Counted from the first letter of the stretch, positions 1 through 8,795 are shown. The stretch is 64,000 nucleotides of DNA from CAILZL01 sp050248275 (GCA_050248275.1 JBFWSR010000007.1:82065-146064); one strand, 5' to 3'. Program-made: numbers and translations. The notes: generated by a model not told the origin, from the letters alone.

Positions 1-877
1 GCGACTCCACCAAAAAAGAGGTGAAAGCACGCACTTTGGGCGCAACGAAGCGGTTTTTGGGCGTCACGACATGAAAGGTCCGGGATGTGGTTGTCCAGTC
101 GGCGCACATTTCAACCAATGCTCCTGAGGTGAGGTGCGCGTTGACGAATACATCGAGCACATGAATGAAGCCCTGGTTGGCCAGCGCAGCCTCAATGAGC
201 GCGTCGCTTGTGTTGAAAGCGAGGTGTCCTGCCGGCGTTATCTGATATTGCTCGTCGCCCCTGGCAAATTTCCAGGGGCGGACTGTATAGCGGGTCTCGG
301 TGAGAATGCTCAAACATTTTCCCGGATCAATGTCCTGGGGCGATCCGCCGCCATGCATTTTGGCAATGATGGGTGAAGCGCAGGTGACGTAACGCGATTG
401 GTAGATAGGTCGCGCCACGAGAGCCGCATCATCCACCTGGTCGATGCGCAGGGCGATATCCGTACCACGTTCGATAAGACTCTGAGGTTGGTTCGTCAGC
501 GTAACAGCTACCGATAGCCCCGGGTGGCGGGCGGTGAAACGCGGCAGCAATGGGCACAGAATCGCTCTGCCGAATGCCACCGGCGTTTCCACGCGCAGCA
601 CGCCGCGCATGGCGTCGTTCTTGCCGCGAACATCGCTTTCCGCCTCTTCCACCTGTTTTAACAAATCAAGGCAGCGTTCGTAGTATGAAGAACCTTCATC
701 TGTAAGACGCAATACCCGGGTATTGCGCTGGATGAGCGTGACGCCCAGATGCTTTTCCAGGTTGTGAACGCTGGCAGTGACCGTGGCGTTGGCAAGGTCC
801 AGCGATTCCGCCGCACGCGTGAAACTGCCGCACTCTACGACCCGCACGAATACCTGCATTGCCCACAGACGGTCCAC
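1..877 (-). CDS. LysR-family transcriptional regulator (3' end cut by window edge)
   Basis: An open frame of 292 codons runs off the left edge without a stop. The N-terminal winged helix-turn-helix is clear: it begins VDRLWAMQVFVRVVECGSFT and continues through SLDLANATVTASVHNLEKHL and RNTRVLRLTDEG. The LysR substrate-binding domain follows from about residue 90 (GVLRVETPVAFGR, LLPRFTARHPGL, GTDIALRID). The GTG at 877 is chosen because the family starts just before this helix and a GAGAG ribosome site lies about 7 bases upstream. Its start is 37 bp beyond the stop of the sigma-54 activator and on the same strand, so the two may be cotranscribed. It may regulate the neighbouring catabolic genes or genes outside the window. 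The effector is unknown. Confidence 0.9.
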   Translation of the reverse strand, partial: MDRLWAMQVFVRVVECGSFTRAAESLDLANATVTASVHNLEKHLGVTLIQRNTRVLRLTDEGSSYYERCLDLLKQVEEAESDVRGKNDAMRGVLRVETPVAFGRAILCPLLPRFTARHPGLSVAVTLTNQPQSLIERGTDIALRIDQVDDAALVARPIYQSRYVTCASPIIAKMHGGGSPQDIDPGKCLSILTETRYTVRPWKFARGDEQYQITPAGHLAFNTSDALIEAALANQGFIHVLDVFVNAHLTSGALVEMCADWTTTSRTFHVVTPKNRFVAPKVRAFTSFLVES

Positions 878-914
878 GTTATATCTCTCGGAAAATTACA
901 ATTGTTTTTCGGGT

Positions 915-2693
915 TCAGCCCGGCAGTTTCTTGACTCGGTAATCGAGTTGGGCGCGTGTTATGCCCAGAATGCCGGCAGCACGGGAAATGTTGCCGCCAG
1001 CACGTTGCATCGCTTTCCGCACCAGCGCCGCTTCGACCTCGGCCAGCTGCACGGCGCCGTTGCACAGCACTTGCTCGGCCCAGACATCGATTCGCGAAGC
1101 GTCTGACCTGTCCGGCTCAGCAGCGCCGGCAATCGAGATATTTGCGCCCGGTTCGACGAGACTCTGCGCTTCCGCTGTCGTGGCCGGTGAATCAACGCTG
1201 AAGAGATGACGCATGTCGAGAGATTCGCCATCATCAGCCAGGATCACGCCACGTTCAATCACATTTTCCAGTTCGCGGATATTGCCGGGCCAATTGTGGG
1301 AATGCAGCGCCTGCAGGGCGCGGGGCGTGATGCCCGGCAAGCGGCGGTCATGCATGCGGGAAAATCTGGCAAGCAGGAATTCGAGCAGGACCGGCAGGTC
1401 TTCCCGGCGTTCGCGCAGGGGAGCTATCGTGATCGGGAATACGTTGAGGCGATAAAAAAGATCTTCCCGGAATCGTTGCTGGGCAACGGCCTGCTGGAGA
1501 TTTTCGTTGGTGGCGGCAATGACCCGGACATCCACCTTGACGGTCTTGGTGCTGCCTAATCGTTCCAGTTCGCCGGTTTGCAGCACCCGCAGCAACTTGC
1601 CCTGTGCCGTCGGGCTTAAGGTTGCGATTTCGTCCAGGAACAGCGTACCGCCATTGCATATTTCAAAGCGTCCGGGACGCGCTGCGACTGCACCCGAATA
1701 GGCGCCGCGTTCGACGCCAAATAATTCGGATTCCATCAGTGATTCAGGGATTGCTGCACAGTTCACTTCGACAAACGGCTGGTCCCGGCGACGGCTCTGA
1801 CGATGCACTTCGCGTGCGAATACGCTTTTGCCAACGCCGCTTTCGCCGAGCAACAGCACCGTTGCATTGGTGGCGGCAACCCGTCGCAAACGATGCAGCA
1901 CGGATGTATAAGCGGCAGAGGCGCCCACCATGTTTTCATTTTGGTTCGGTTCGGAGTGCGGTTGCGCTGTGCTGGTTGTTACCGGTGCGAATACAGCCGC
2001 TTTGAGAGGGACGGACGCCGGTTGGGGTTGCAGGTAGCTCAATTCGATTTCGGGATCGTCCCATTCTTCAACGGGCAGCCCGAGTGCGCGGCAATGCGGG
2101 TGCCCGGTCGCAACGCACTCCAGTTCGCGCACCAGAATGCGTTTGCCCATGTGCGTGCTCAGATAACCGGAGCTATAGCCAACTTCCATCCAGCAGGCGG
2201 GTTCGCTGCCAATGCCATGATTGCGCACATGCGTTTCCGCTTCAAAGGAGCGATGCCAGATGAATTCAGCGTAACAATGCCCCCGGCTGCTGTCGATCTC
2301 GGTACGGATAGGTTCAACGGCGACGATGCCTTCGAGCGCATGTAATTGCGCGCCAGCGGCCATGAAATCAAGTTCCGAGCGTTCGCCATATGTCTTCCAT
2401 GCGAGCTCTGCATCGCGAGCGCCCGCAAGATAGCCGACACGTGTCAGCAAGCCACGTGCGGTGTTCGCGCCCAACGAATCCACCAGTTCCCGTCGCAGCG
2501 TTCCGAATGCTTCGCTGTGCAGCAGGATCATGCGGCGATCATCGAGCCAGATCAGGCCTTCGTTCGGACTGAAATGCAGTCGATCCGCCAGATCGTGCAT
2601 CTTGAGAATCCGCGAACGGATACTGGTGGCGATGTCCGGCTTATGGGCGCGCCGGCGGGATTTCACCGTTGGCTTGCTGGAAATGGTGGTCAT
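915..2693 (-). CDS. XylR/DmpR-type sigma-54-dependent activator of aromatic catabolism
   Basis: A 592-aa protein with the full NtrC-family layout. Residues ~25-200 are a XylR_N/V4R sensor: cysteines in ACWMEVGYS, RELECVATG and HPHCRAL match the metal-binding V4R cysteines of DmpR. The AAA+ domain has Walker A GESGVGKS, ESELFGVERGAYSGA (the GAFTGA loop, here GAYSGA) and Walker B GGTLFLDEIA. A Fis-type helix-turn-helix ends the protein (GGNISRAAGILGITRAQLDYR). By family knowledge the sensor binds an aromatic ligand directly and the AAA+ ring opens sigma-54 promoters. The ATG at 2693 is preferred over 2708 because GAGAGGGG sits just upstream. It is divergent from the ring-cleavage operon, which has a -24/-12 promoter. 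The ligand is unknown. Confidence 0.95.
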   Translation of the reverse strand: MTTISSKPTVKSRRRAHKPDIATSIRSRILKMHDLADRLHFSPNEGLIWLDDRRMILLHSEAFGTLRRELVDSLGANTARGLLTRVGYLAGARDAELAWKTYGERSELDFMAAGAQLHALEGIVAVEPIRTEIDSSRGHCYAEFIWHRSFEAETHVRNHGIGSEPACWMEVGYSSGYLSTHMGKRILVRELECVATGHPHCRALGLPVEEWDDPEIELSYLQPQPASVPLKAAVFAPVTTSTAQPHSEPNQNENMVGASAAYTSVLHRLRRVAATNATVLLLGESGVGKSVFAREVHRQSRRRDQPFVEVNCAAIPESLMESELFGVERGAYSGAVAARPGRFEICNGGTLFLDEIATLSPTAQGKLLRVLQTGELERLGSTKTVKVDVRVIAATNENLQQAVAQQRFREDLFYRLNVFPITIAPLRERREDLPVLLEFLLARFSRMHDRRLPGITPRALQALHSHNWPGNIRELENVIERGVILADDGESLDMRHLFSVDSPATTAEAQSLVEPGANISIAGAAEPDRSDASRIDVWAEQVLCNGAVQLAEVEAALVRKAMQRAGGNISRAAGILGITRAQLDYRVKKLPG

Positions 2694-2784
2694 TGGCCCC
2701 TCTCTCACAGCGATTGCTTATGAGCTGAATAATAGTTATGCGTTAATAAAATCATGCATTAATTTCCCGGGCAAGAACAACGAT

Positions 2785-2800
2785 TTCATCAAATCATCAA
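2785..2800. promoter_or_regulatory. Candidate XylR/DmpR upstream activating sequence
   Basis: On the minus strand this reads TTGATGATTTGATGAA, which differs at two positions from the palindrome TTGATCAATTGATCAA described for XylR/DmpR-class binding sites (recalled from family knowledge). It lies about 135 bp before the -24 element, within the usual distance for such activators. Only one copy is clear, whereas the family usually has two. Confidence 0.5.
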
Positions 2801-2920
2801 CAGGCGGGTTTCTTCCTGCAATTGTTCAGCCGCTTAGAAAAACGGATATACAGGCAATTTGTACGGCCAGTCAGCTAGTTAGCATATGCCATGGTTCTGT
2901 TTGGTTGAGAACGGAAGCCC

Positions 2921-2935
2921 TGGCACAGGAGCTGC
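2921..2935 (+). promoter_or_regulatory. Sigma-54 (-24/-12) promoter for catabolic operon
   Basis: TGGCACAGGAGCTGC: GG at 2922-2923, exactly ten bases, then GC at 2934-2935. The first element is a perfect TGGCAC and the second is CTGCAT against TTGCAT in the consensus. Position (about 155 bp before the first gene) and the divergent sigma-54 activator both support it. Expected transcription start is near 2947. Confidence 0.8.
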
Positions 2936-3090
2936 ATACATGTAAATCAAGCCGGCGCTTAATGACGCGGGCACAACAGGATCGGGGGATACGCTATGAC
3001 TGGCTCATCAGCCAAAGATCATGCATGCGTTAGCGCTGCATACACCGCGTCCATCCGCCATCTCACGCTGCATTGCTGAGGAGTACGGCC

Positions 3091-3990
3091 GTGGCCAATA
3101 TTTCCAATCTCGGATATGTCGTTTTTCAGGTCAGCGATCTGCCCGCATGGCATGCCTTTGCGGTCGATACATTGGGTCTGATGGCAGGCCATTACGATGC
3201 CGGACGTTCTCTGGCGCTGCGCATGGACCAGTTGGAACAACGCATCGTGCTCGAGCAGGGCTCCGACGATGACCTCATCGTCGCCGGTTGGGAGCTGGAT
3301 ACCGAGCGTGAACTCGAAGAGTTTGTCGCACGGCTCAGGCAGGCTGGCGCGCATGTCACGGCTGCCAGCCGCGAACAGGCATCGCAACGCCATGTCGAGA
3401 AGCTTTATCTGCTCGATGATCCGAATGGCTATCGGCATGAATTCTATTTCGGCGCGACCGTGGCGCTGATTTCGAATCCGTTTCGCAGCAAGAACCTGCT
3501 CGGTGGATTCCGTACCGGTCGTCTTGGCGTCGGTCACATCTTGCCGGTTGCCCGCGACTACAGTGCATCGGTAAGTTTTTATCGCGACATGCTTGGTTTG
3601 CGCATCAGTGACTATATCCGTCATGAAGTGGAGCCTGGCGTGGTGGTGGCGGATGCGACTTTCTTCCATACCGTGACCGGTCGTCATCATTCGCTGGCTA
3701 CTGCCGCGATTCCCAGCGCCAAGCGCATCAATCACATCATGATCGAAGTCGACAACATGAACGATGTCGGCATGGCCTACGACCGCTGTGTTGCGGCCGG
3801 CGTGCCTTTCATTCTGGGGCTGGGCCATCATCCCAATGACCAGATGTTCTCCTTTTATGTTCGGACGCCATCAGGTTTCGGTCTTGAGGTGGGGTTTGGC
3901 GGCATCGTGATCGACGATGCCGACTGGAAAGTCGTGTCCTATAACAAGTTCAGCGACTGGGGACATGATCGCCGGTCTCAAAGCCAGTGA
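3091..3990 (+). CDS. Type I extradiol ring-cleavage dioxygenase (BphC/HsaC-like, VOC fold)
   Basis: A 299-aa two-domain vicinal-oxygen-chelate protein of the 2,3-dihydroxybiphenyl 1,2-dioxygenase class. The C-terminal domain carries the Fe(II) ligands His149 (GVGHILP), His215 (INHIMIEV) and Glu266 (GLEVGFGG), the active-site His pair 199-200 (TGRHHSLAT) and Tyr256 in FSFYVRTPSG. The family opens catechols next to the hydroxyl pair, giving a yellow meta-cleavage product. The GTG at 3091 is chosen because TGAGGAG lies about 8 bases upstream and the family begins here; an in-frame upstream ATG at 3073 has no ribosome site. It is the first gene of the operon. The substrate may be a biphenyl-, steroid- or terpenoid-type catechol; sequence alone does not decide. 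Confidence 0.93.
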   Translation: MANISNLGYVVFQVSDLPAWHAFAVDTLGLMAGHYDAGRSLALRMDQLEQRIVLEQGSDDDLIVAGWELDTERELEEFVARLRQAGAHVTAASREQASQRHVEKLYLLDDPNGYRHEFYFGATVALISNPFRSKNLLGGFRTGRLGVGHILPVARDYSASVSFYRDMLGLRISDYIRHEVEPGVVVADATFFHTVTGRHHSLATAAIPSAKRINHIMIEVDNMNDVGMAYDRCVAAGVPFILGLGHHPNDQMFSFYVRTPSGFGLEVGFGGIVIDDADWKVVSYNKFSDWGHDRRSQSQ

Positions 3991-4016
3991 ATCGCCGCAG
4001 TTAAGGAGACTACGAT

Positions 4017-4901
4017 ATGAGTTTGTGGACCGACTTTCTGGGCGCGGAAATCCGCTATGTCGACTTGCCGACCTATGGGCGGACACGCATTGCCGAGACG
4101 GGGCATGGTCAGCGCGAAGCGCTGCTTTTGATGCATGGCATCGGCGGACATATTGAGGCGTATGCGCCCAATGTTGTCGCTCTGGGAGGCAGCTTCCACA
4201 CGATTGCTTTCGATTTCGTGGGACATGGATTGTCCGCTAAACGCATGGATATAGAGTATGGAATCGATACCTATGTTGAGCAGTTGCGCGAACTCATGGA
4301 TGTATTGGGTATAAAGAAGGCCCATATTTCGGGCGAGTCTCTTGGTGGGCTGGTTGCCGGTTCGTTTGCGACCAAATACCCGGCGCGCGTCCTGCGCGCC
4401 GTTCTCAATACCACCGGTGGCATTCCGATCGTAACGGACCAGGGACGACAGGATCTCAAGGATCTTGCCGATCTCACCGCCAAAAACGTCGGCAAGGCCC
4501 CTACCTTTGACAGCGTGCGCGCCCGCATGCAGTGGCTGATTTATGAGAAGAACTGGGGACTGCTCACTGACGAAGTCATCCAGACGCGTTTGTGGATTTA
4601 TTCCCAGCCGGATTATCAGAAATCGGCGCCGCTGGTGATGCAGCGACTGGCCAACGTCGCCAGCGGCGCGGGAAAGCCGGACATGCTCGATCTGAGTCGC
4701 ATCGAATGCGAGACCCTGCTGTTATGGACACGCTATAACCCGATACACGATGTGGCTGCAGCTGAAGCGGCCTTGCCTGGATTGAAGCGCGGCTCGCTGT
4801 ATGTACTCAAGCAGGATGCGGCGCACTGGCCCCAGTACGAAGCGCCAGACGAGTTCAACGCCGTGATGGTCCGGTATCTGCGCACGGGCCAGTGCGCATG
4901 A
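4017..4901 (+). CDS. Alpha/beta hydrolase, meta-cleavage-product hydrolase-like
   Basis: A 294-aa alpha/beta hydrolase. The oxyanion segment is LLLMHGIGGH, the nucleophile elbow SGESLGG puts Ser at about residue 108, and the general base His is near residue 270 (QDAAHWPQYE); the Asp is probably in TRYNPIHDV. It starts 26 bp after the dioxygenase with AAGGAG upstream, so it is in the same operon. Adjacent to a ring-cleavage dioxygenase the obvious role is C-C bond hydrolysis of the ring-opened product. However, a second and more typical hydrolase of that class lies at 6746, so this one may act on an ester, lactone or different cleavage product. The stop overlaps the next start (ATGA). Confidence 0.85.
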   Translation: MSLWTDFLGAEIRYVDLPTYGRTRIAETGHGQREALLLMHGIGGHIEAYAPNVVALGGSFHTIAFDFVGHGLSAKRMDIEYGIDTYVEQLRELMDVLGIKKAHISGESLGGLVAGSFATKYPARVLRAVLNTTGGIPIVTDQGRQDLKDLADLTAKNVGKAPTFDSVRARMQWLIYEKNWGLLTDEVIQTRLWIYSQPDYQKSAPLVMQRLANVASGAGKPDMLDLSRIECETLLLWTRYNPIHDVAAAEAALPGLKRGSLYVLKQDAAHWPQYEAPDEFNAVMVRYLRTGQCA

Positions 4902-5527
4902 ACGCCATTACCCGGCGTGAAGAAAGCTCCATTGGCAACGCCGGCGTAAATGGTGCAGCCACTGGGGCGGAATACAAAACCGGCATGCGCTTCCTCGCTG
5001 CCGGATGCTCGATCATTGCATCTGAATTTGCCGGGGATCGTGCCGGCCTGACCGCGACGGCGGTGGTCTCGGTGACTGCCGAGCCGCCGCGTCTGATTGT
5101 TTGCATCAATCATAACGTTCGCGCCTACGAGATCATCGCCAGATCCGCTGCGCTGAGTATCAATGTGGTGGCTGCGTCCCAGGATGGATTGGCACGGAGA
5201 TTCGCCGGCATGGTGCCGGGCGTACAGGGCGCCGAACGATTCAACGAAGGTATCTGGGTCAAAGGCCGGTCGGGCGCGCCGGTGCTGGCCGATGCACTGG
5301 CCAGCTTCGATTGCCGGGTGGTGGAAGAAATACCTGCCAGCACCCATGCAATCTTCCTGTGCGAAGTGCTGGCCGTTGCCATCACCGATCCGACTACCGG
5401 TCCGCTTGTTTTCTTCAATGGTCAGTTCGCGACGCTGCCGCAAGCCATGTTGCCCATGGCCAGTCCGCTATCTAGTTGTCCTCAATCCAATCCATCCGGC
5501 CTCGGATGGCCAGAATACTGGGAGTAA
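4898..5527 (+). CDS. Flavin reductase component of a two-component monooxygenase (HsaB/HpaC-like)
   Basis: A 209-aa FMN-binding split-barrel protein. The conserved core is visible as GCSIIASEFAGDRAGLTATAV, followed by SVTAEPPRLIVCIN, with SALSINVV-type and FNGQF segments later. The family reduces free FMN or FAD with NAD(P)H and passes it to a partner oxygenase. The ATG at 4898 overlaps the upstream stop as ATGA, indicating translational coupling; an ATG two codons earlier is possible. The gene directly downstream encodes an acyl-CoA-dehydrogenase-fold oxygenase, so the pair matches the HsaA/HsaB arrangement. The gene lies wholly within the operon. Confidence 0.88.
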   Translation: MNAITRREESSIGNAGVNGAATGAEYKTGMRFLAAGCSIIASEFAGDRAGLTATAVVSVTAEPPRLIVCINHNVRAYEIIARSAALSINVVAASQDGLARRFAGMVPGVQGAERFNEGIWVKGRSGAPVLADALASFDCRVVEEIPASTHAIFLCEVLAVAITDPTTGPLVFFNGQFATLPQAMLPMASPLSSCPQSNPSGLGWPEYWE

Positions 5528-5531
5528 ATCA

Positions 5532-6728
5532 ATGAATGCCATGCAACAGCCACTGACTGCGGATGCCGTTCCGACCGAAGCAGAGCTCGTCGAACGCGCC
5601 CGCGCCTTGATTCCCATGTTACGAGCTCGTGCTGACGAAGTTGAGAGTCGCCGCTCGGTGCCACCAGAGACGATTGCCGAGTTCAAGCGTGCCGGATTCT
5701 TCAAGATCCTGCAGGCCAGGCGTTGGGGCGGCTGGGAGATGAATCCGGCCGTGTTTTTCAAGGTGTTGATGGAACTGGGGCGCGGCTGTTCCAGCAGCGC
5801 CTGGAACATGATGATCCTGGGCGTGCATCAATGGGAGTTCGGCTCAATGGATCTGCGTGCCGGCGACGAGATCTGGGCCAGGGATAATTCCGTACTGATC
5901 GCTTCTTCCTATCCGCCGTTCGGCAAACTGACCCGTGTCGATGGCGGCTGGACGCTGGAAGGCACCTGGCGTACTTCCAGCGGCTGTGATCATGCCGAGT
6001 GGGCATTCATCGGCGCCGCGCCGCGCACCGAGAGCGGCGAACCGACTGACCGCTATGCATTGGTGGTTCATCGCAGCGATTACACCATCCTCGATGACTG
6101 GCACACATTTGGTCTTGCCGGTACAGGCAGCAAGAGCCTGGTGATCAAGAAAGCCTTTGTCCCGGACTATCGTTGCCACAGTCTGATTGACTACCGGCTG
6201 AATGATCGCGGTTCGATGTATCTGTATCCATTCAACCAGATATTCTGGAGCGCAGTTTCGTCGGTCATTGTCGGCTTTGCGCAAGGCGCCATCGACATTT
6301 ACATCGAACAGATGAAAGTCCGCAAGGACAATCTGGGCAATGCCGCATCATTGAGTCACTATGTCAAGGACCGACTGGGCAATGCCGTGGCGCGCGTGCG
6401 TTCCTCGCGGATGCGGATTCTGCAAATCACCAGTGAGACCAGCGCTTACGTCACGGCTGGAAAACTGGTGCCGATAGAAGAACGTGTGCCGGTCATTCTC
6501 GATCTGGCGCGTGTTGGCCGGGAATGTGAAGAAGCCGTCATGCTGTTGTTCAAGGCAACCTCGGCGCGCGGAATATTTTTGTCCAATCCGCTGCAGCGTA
6601 TTTTGCGTGACACCATTGCCGCGGCGAATCACATCACGCAGAACGCCGACGACAATGCGGGTCTCCTCGGCGGATACCTGCTGGGAGAACCACTGCCGCC
6701 GCTGTCGTTCACGCGCGATTGCGCCTGA
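5532..6728 (+). CDS. Flavin-dependent aromatic monooxygenase, acyl-CoA dehydrogenase fold (HsaA-like)
   Basis: A 398-aa protein with the ACAD fold: N-terminal helical domain (LIPMLRARADEVESRRSVP), middle beta domain (GTWRTSSGCDHAEWAFIGA) and C-terminal four-helix domain (SVIVGFAQGAIDIYIEQM). This is the group of reduced-flavin hydroxylases typified by HsaA, the HpaH-type C2 oxygenase and DszC. They hydroxylate phenols ortho to the hydroxyl, or oxidise heteroaromatics. Length and segments such as RRWGGWEMNP and SSSAWNMMILGVHQWEF fit. The ATG at 5532 follows GGGAG; the frame is open much further upstream but that part overlaps the reductase. With the reductase and dioxygenase it would supply the catechol that is then cleaved. 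Confidence 0.88.
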   Translation: MNAMQQPLTADAVPTEAELVERARALIPMLRARADEVESRRSVPPETIAEFKRAGFFKILQARRWGGWEMNPAVFFKVLMELGRGCSSSAWNMMILGVHQWEFGSMDLRAGDEIWARDNSVLIASSYPPFGKLTRVDGGWTLEGTWRTSSGCDHAEWAFIGAAPRTESGEPTDRYALVVHRSDYTILDDWHTFGLAGTGSKSLVIKKAFVPDYRCHSLIDYRLNDRGSMYLYPFNQIFWSAVSSVIVGFAQGAIDIYIEQMKVRKDNLGNAASLSHYVKDRLGNAVARVRSSRMRILQITSETSAYVTAGKLVPIEERVPVILDLARVGRECEEAVMLLFKATSARGIFLSNPLQRILRDTIAAANHITQNADDNAGLLGGYLLGEPLPPLSFTRDCA

Positions 6729-6745
6729 GCCTGAGAGCCTGAGCC

Positions 6746-7591
6746 GTGTCTACCCTGACGGAAGCGGAAACCAGCCGCTACGCCACCGTCAATGGCCTGC
6801 GTCTTCATTACAATGACGCAGGCCGGAGCGAGGCAGTGGTCATGTTGCATGGCGGCGGGCCGGGCGCCAGCGGCTGGAGCAATTTCTACCGCAATGTGGA
6901 TGCACTGGTTTTGGCAGGATATCGGGTCATCCTGCTCGACCAGCCGGGATTCAATAAGTCCGATGCCGTGACGATTGATGGGCCGCGTGACGCTTTCAAT
7001 GCGCAAGCCTTGCTGGGATTGCTGGATTGTCTTGGCGTTGCGTCGGCGCATGTTGTCGGCAATTCACTTGGCGGCGCTACGGCAATTGCATTTGCCATCG
7101 ATCACCCCGATCGGCTCAAACGGTTGATCCTGATCGGTGCGGGCGCCGGCTATCACAGCCTCTTCCAGCCTTTGCCAACTGAAGGCATGAAACTGTTCTT
7201 CGCTCTTTATCGCAACCCGACACGGGAAAACTTCCAGCGCTTGATGGAGGCATTCGTCTTTGATGCGCGCACGCTTACTGATGAATTGCTCGAACAGCGT
7301 TATCAGAACATTACATCGAACCTCGCGCACCTCAGCAATTTCGTAACGAGTACCGAAGCGAGCAAGGGACGGGTGGTTCAGGACCAGACATTCAGGCTTG
7401 CGGAGATTCGTGCCGAGACATTGGTTGCCTGGGGACGGGATGATCGCTTTGTGCCGCTGGATCATGCCTTGCGTTTGGTCACGCTGATGCCGAATGCTGA
7501 GCTGCACGTATTCGGACAGTGTGGGCACTGGGGGCAATGGGAACAGGCATCGAAATTCAACCGGCTGCTGCTGGAATTTCTGGGCCGTTGA
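6746..7591 (+). CDS. Meta-cleavage-product hydrolase (BphD/HsaD-like)
   Basis: A 281-aa C-C bond hydrolase. Family hallmarks are strong: HGGGPGASGWSNF for the oxyanion hole, nucleophile Ser107 in GNSLGG, an acid Asp near 233 in GRDDRFVPLDH and His261 in GQCGHWGQWE. The family hydrolyses 2-hydroxy-6-oxo-hexa-2,4-dienoates to a 2-hydroxydienoate plus a carboxylic acid. It begins with GTG 17 bp after the monooxygenase stop. It is the better MCP-hydrolase candidate of the two hydrolases in this operon. The hydratase, aldolase and aldehyde dehydrogenase of the lower meta pathway are not in this window. Confidence 0.92.
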   Translation: MSTLTEAETSRYATVNGLRLHYNDAGRSEAVVMLHGGGPGASGWSNFYRNVDALVLAGYRVILLDQPGFNKSDAVTIDGPRDAFNAQALLGLLDCLGVASAHVVGNSLGGATAIAFAIDHPDRLKRLILIGAGAGYHSLFQPLPTEGMKLFFALYRNPTRENFQRLMEAFVFDARTLTDELLEQRYQNITSNLAHLSNFVTSTEASKGRVVQDQTFRLAEIRAETLVAWGRDDRFVPLDHALRLVTLMPNAELHVFGQCGHWGQWEQASKFNRLLLEFLGR

Positions 7592-7637
7592 CCCACCGCG
7601 CTGTGATCCGGTCGTGTCACAAGCCAGGACAAAGCAC

Positions 7638-8669
7638 ATGCATAACAAGAGCTGGATGATCGACAGGCCATCGCGCGGCAAATACGAAACCGATTGCCTG
7701 CGGTGGCAAGAAGGCAGCATCCGGGCGCTTGGCGATCGCGAAGTGCTGGTGCGCACGATTTTTCTTTCGCTGGATCCGACCAGCCGCAATTGGCTGAAGC
7801 TGGAATCGCATTCCATGTATCTGCCGCTTGCGGTCGGCAAGGTGATGCTGGGTGTGGCGGTGGGGGTGGTAGTGACATCGAGGGCGCCCGAATTTTCGCC
7901 CGGCGATTTCGTAACAGGTCTGTGGGGATGGGAGCTCTATTCCATTCCCGATATCGCCTTGTTGCAGCGGATAGATCCTGCTCCGGGCCTGCCGCTGGAG
8001 AGCTACCTGTCAGTTTTCTCTCATGTCGGCCGTGCTGCCGTCATCGGCATGCTCGAGGTAGGCGCATTAAAGCCTTCAGATACAGTGCTGGTTTCGGGCG
8101 CTGCCGGCGCGACCGGCTCATTGGCCGCACAAGTCGCTAAAGCCCATGGCTGTCGAGTGATAGGGATAGCCGGAGGACAGGATAAATGCCGGTTTCTCCT
8201 GCAAGAACTCAAGCTGGATGCGGCAATCGATTACCAGAGTGAGGATATCAATCAAGCGCTGCATGACACTTGTCCGGATGGCGTCGATCTTTATTTCGAC
8301 AATGTCGGCGGTCCCATTCTGGATGCCGTGCTTGCCAACATGGCAGTCGGTTGCCGCATCGTCATATGTGGCGCGATGTCGCAGTACGACCTGGCAGAGC
8401 CGGCCCAGGCCTATGGCTGTCGCAACCTGCCGCAGCTGATCTATCGACAGGGGCGTATTCAGGGGTTTGTCGTCCCGCAGTTTGCCGCCCGATATGCTGA
8501 ATTCGACGCCATCCTGCATCGGCTTTTTGCCGAGGGGAAGCTGTTGAACCGCAGTCACATCATTGACGGCCTGGAACAGGCTCCCGAGGCATTGAAGCTG
8601 CTTCTGACGGGCAGCAACGACGGCAAGTTGATGATTCGCGTATCGATGCCTGAGCTCGCGGCATATTGA
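7638..8669 (+). CDS. MDR-family NADP-dependent oxidoreductase (leukotriene B4 dehydrogenase/CurA-like)
   Basis: A 343-aa zinc-free medium-chain reductase. The N-terminal part has FLSLDPTSRNW, typical of the prostaglandin/alkenal reductase branch, and the nucleotide-binding segment is VLVSGAAGATGSLAAQVAKAHGCRVIG, here an AxxGxxG-type Rossmann loop; the DLYFDNVGG signature follows. These enzymes reduce the C=C double bond of enones or alkenals with NADPH. The ATG at 7638 is taken as start because the homologous region begins there, although the frame is open upstream. It lies 46 bp after the hydrolase and ends the first tight gene block. Its substrate in this pathway would be an alpha,beta-unsaturated ketone (inference). 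Confidence 0.88.
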   Translation: MHNKSWMIDRPSRGKYETDCLRWQEGSIRALGDREVLVRTIFLSLDPTSRNWLKLESHSMYLPLAVGKVMLGVAVGVVVTSRAPEFSPGDFVTGLWGWELYSIPDIALLQRIDPAPGLPLESYLSVFSHVGRAAVIGMLEVGALKPSDTVLVSGAAGATGSLAAQVAKAHGCRVIGIAGGQDKCRFLLQELKLDAAIDYQSEDINQALHDTCPDGVDLYFDNVGGPILDAVLANMAVGCRIVICGAMSQYDLAEPAQAYGCRNLPQLIYRQGRIQGFVVPQFAARYAEFDAILHRLFAEGKLLNRSHIIDGLEQAPEALKLLLTGSNDGKLMIRVSMPELAAY

Positions 8670-8795
8670 TCTTGCCGGTCATGTTCAAGGCTGCTCGTTC
8701 GGTTTTTGCAAATAAGCTATTAGAGTCGCCGACCTCGTTAAATCGAGCGCTTCAACCTAGCATTTGCCCGGAATTGATAAAGGGGTTCGATTGAC

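Larger units (their letters stand above)
2694..3090 (+). promoter_or_regulatory. Divergent regulatory region between activator and catabolic operon
   Basis: About 400 bp without a convincing gene, more AT-rich than its surroundings. It separates the leftward sigma-54 activator from the rightward extradiol dioxygenase. It contains the -24/-12 promoter at 2921-2935 and a XylR/DmpR-like half-palindromic upstream site at 2785-2800. An open frame crosses it but has no ribosome site and no recognisable protein, so it is treated as chance. Confidence 0.75.

Noticed and set aside
2461..3033. 190-codon frame across the divergent promoter region
   Set aside because: It begins inside the activator, has no ribosome site and would cover the sigma-54 promoter; no recognisable protein.
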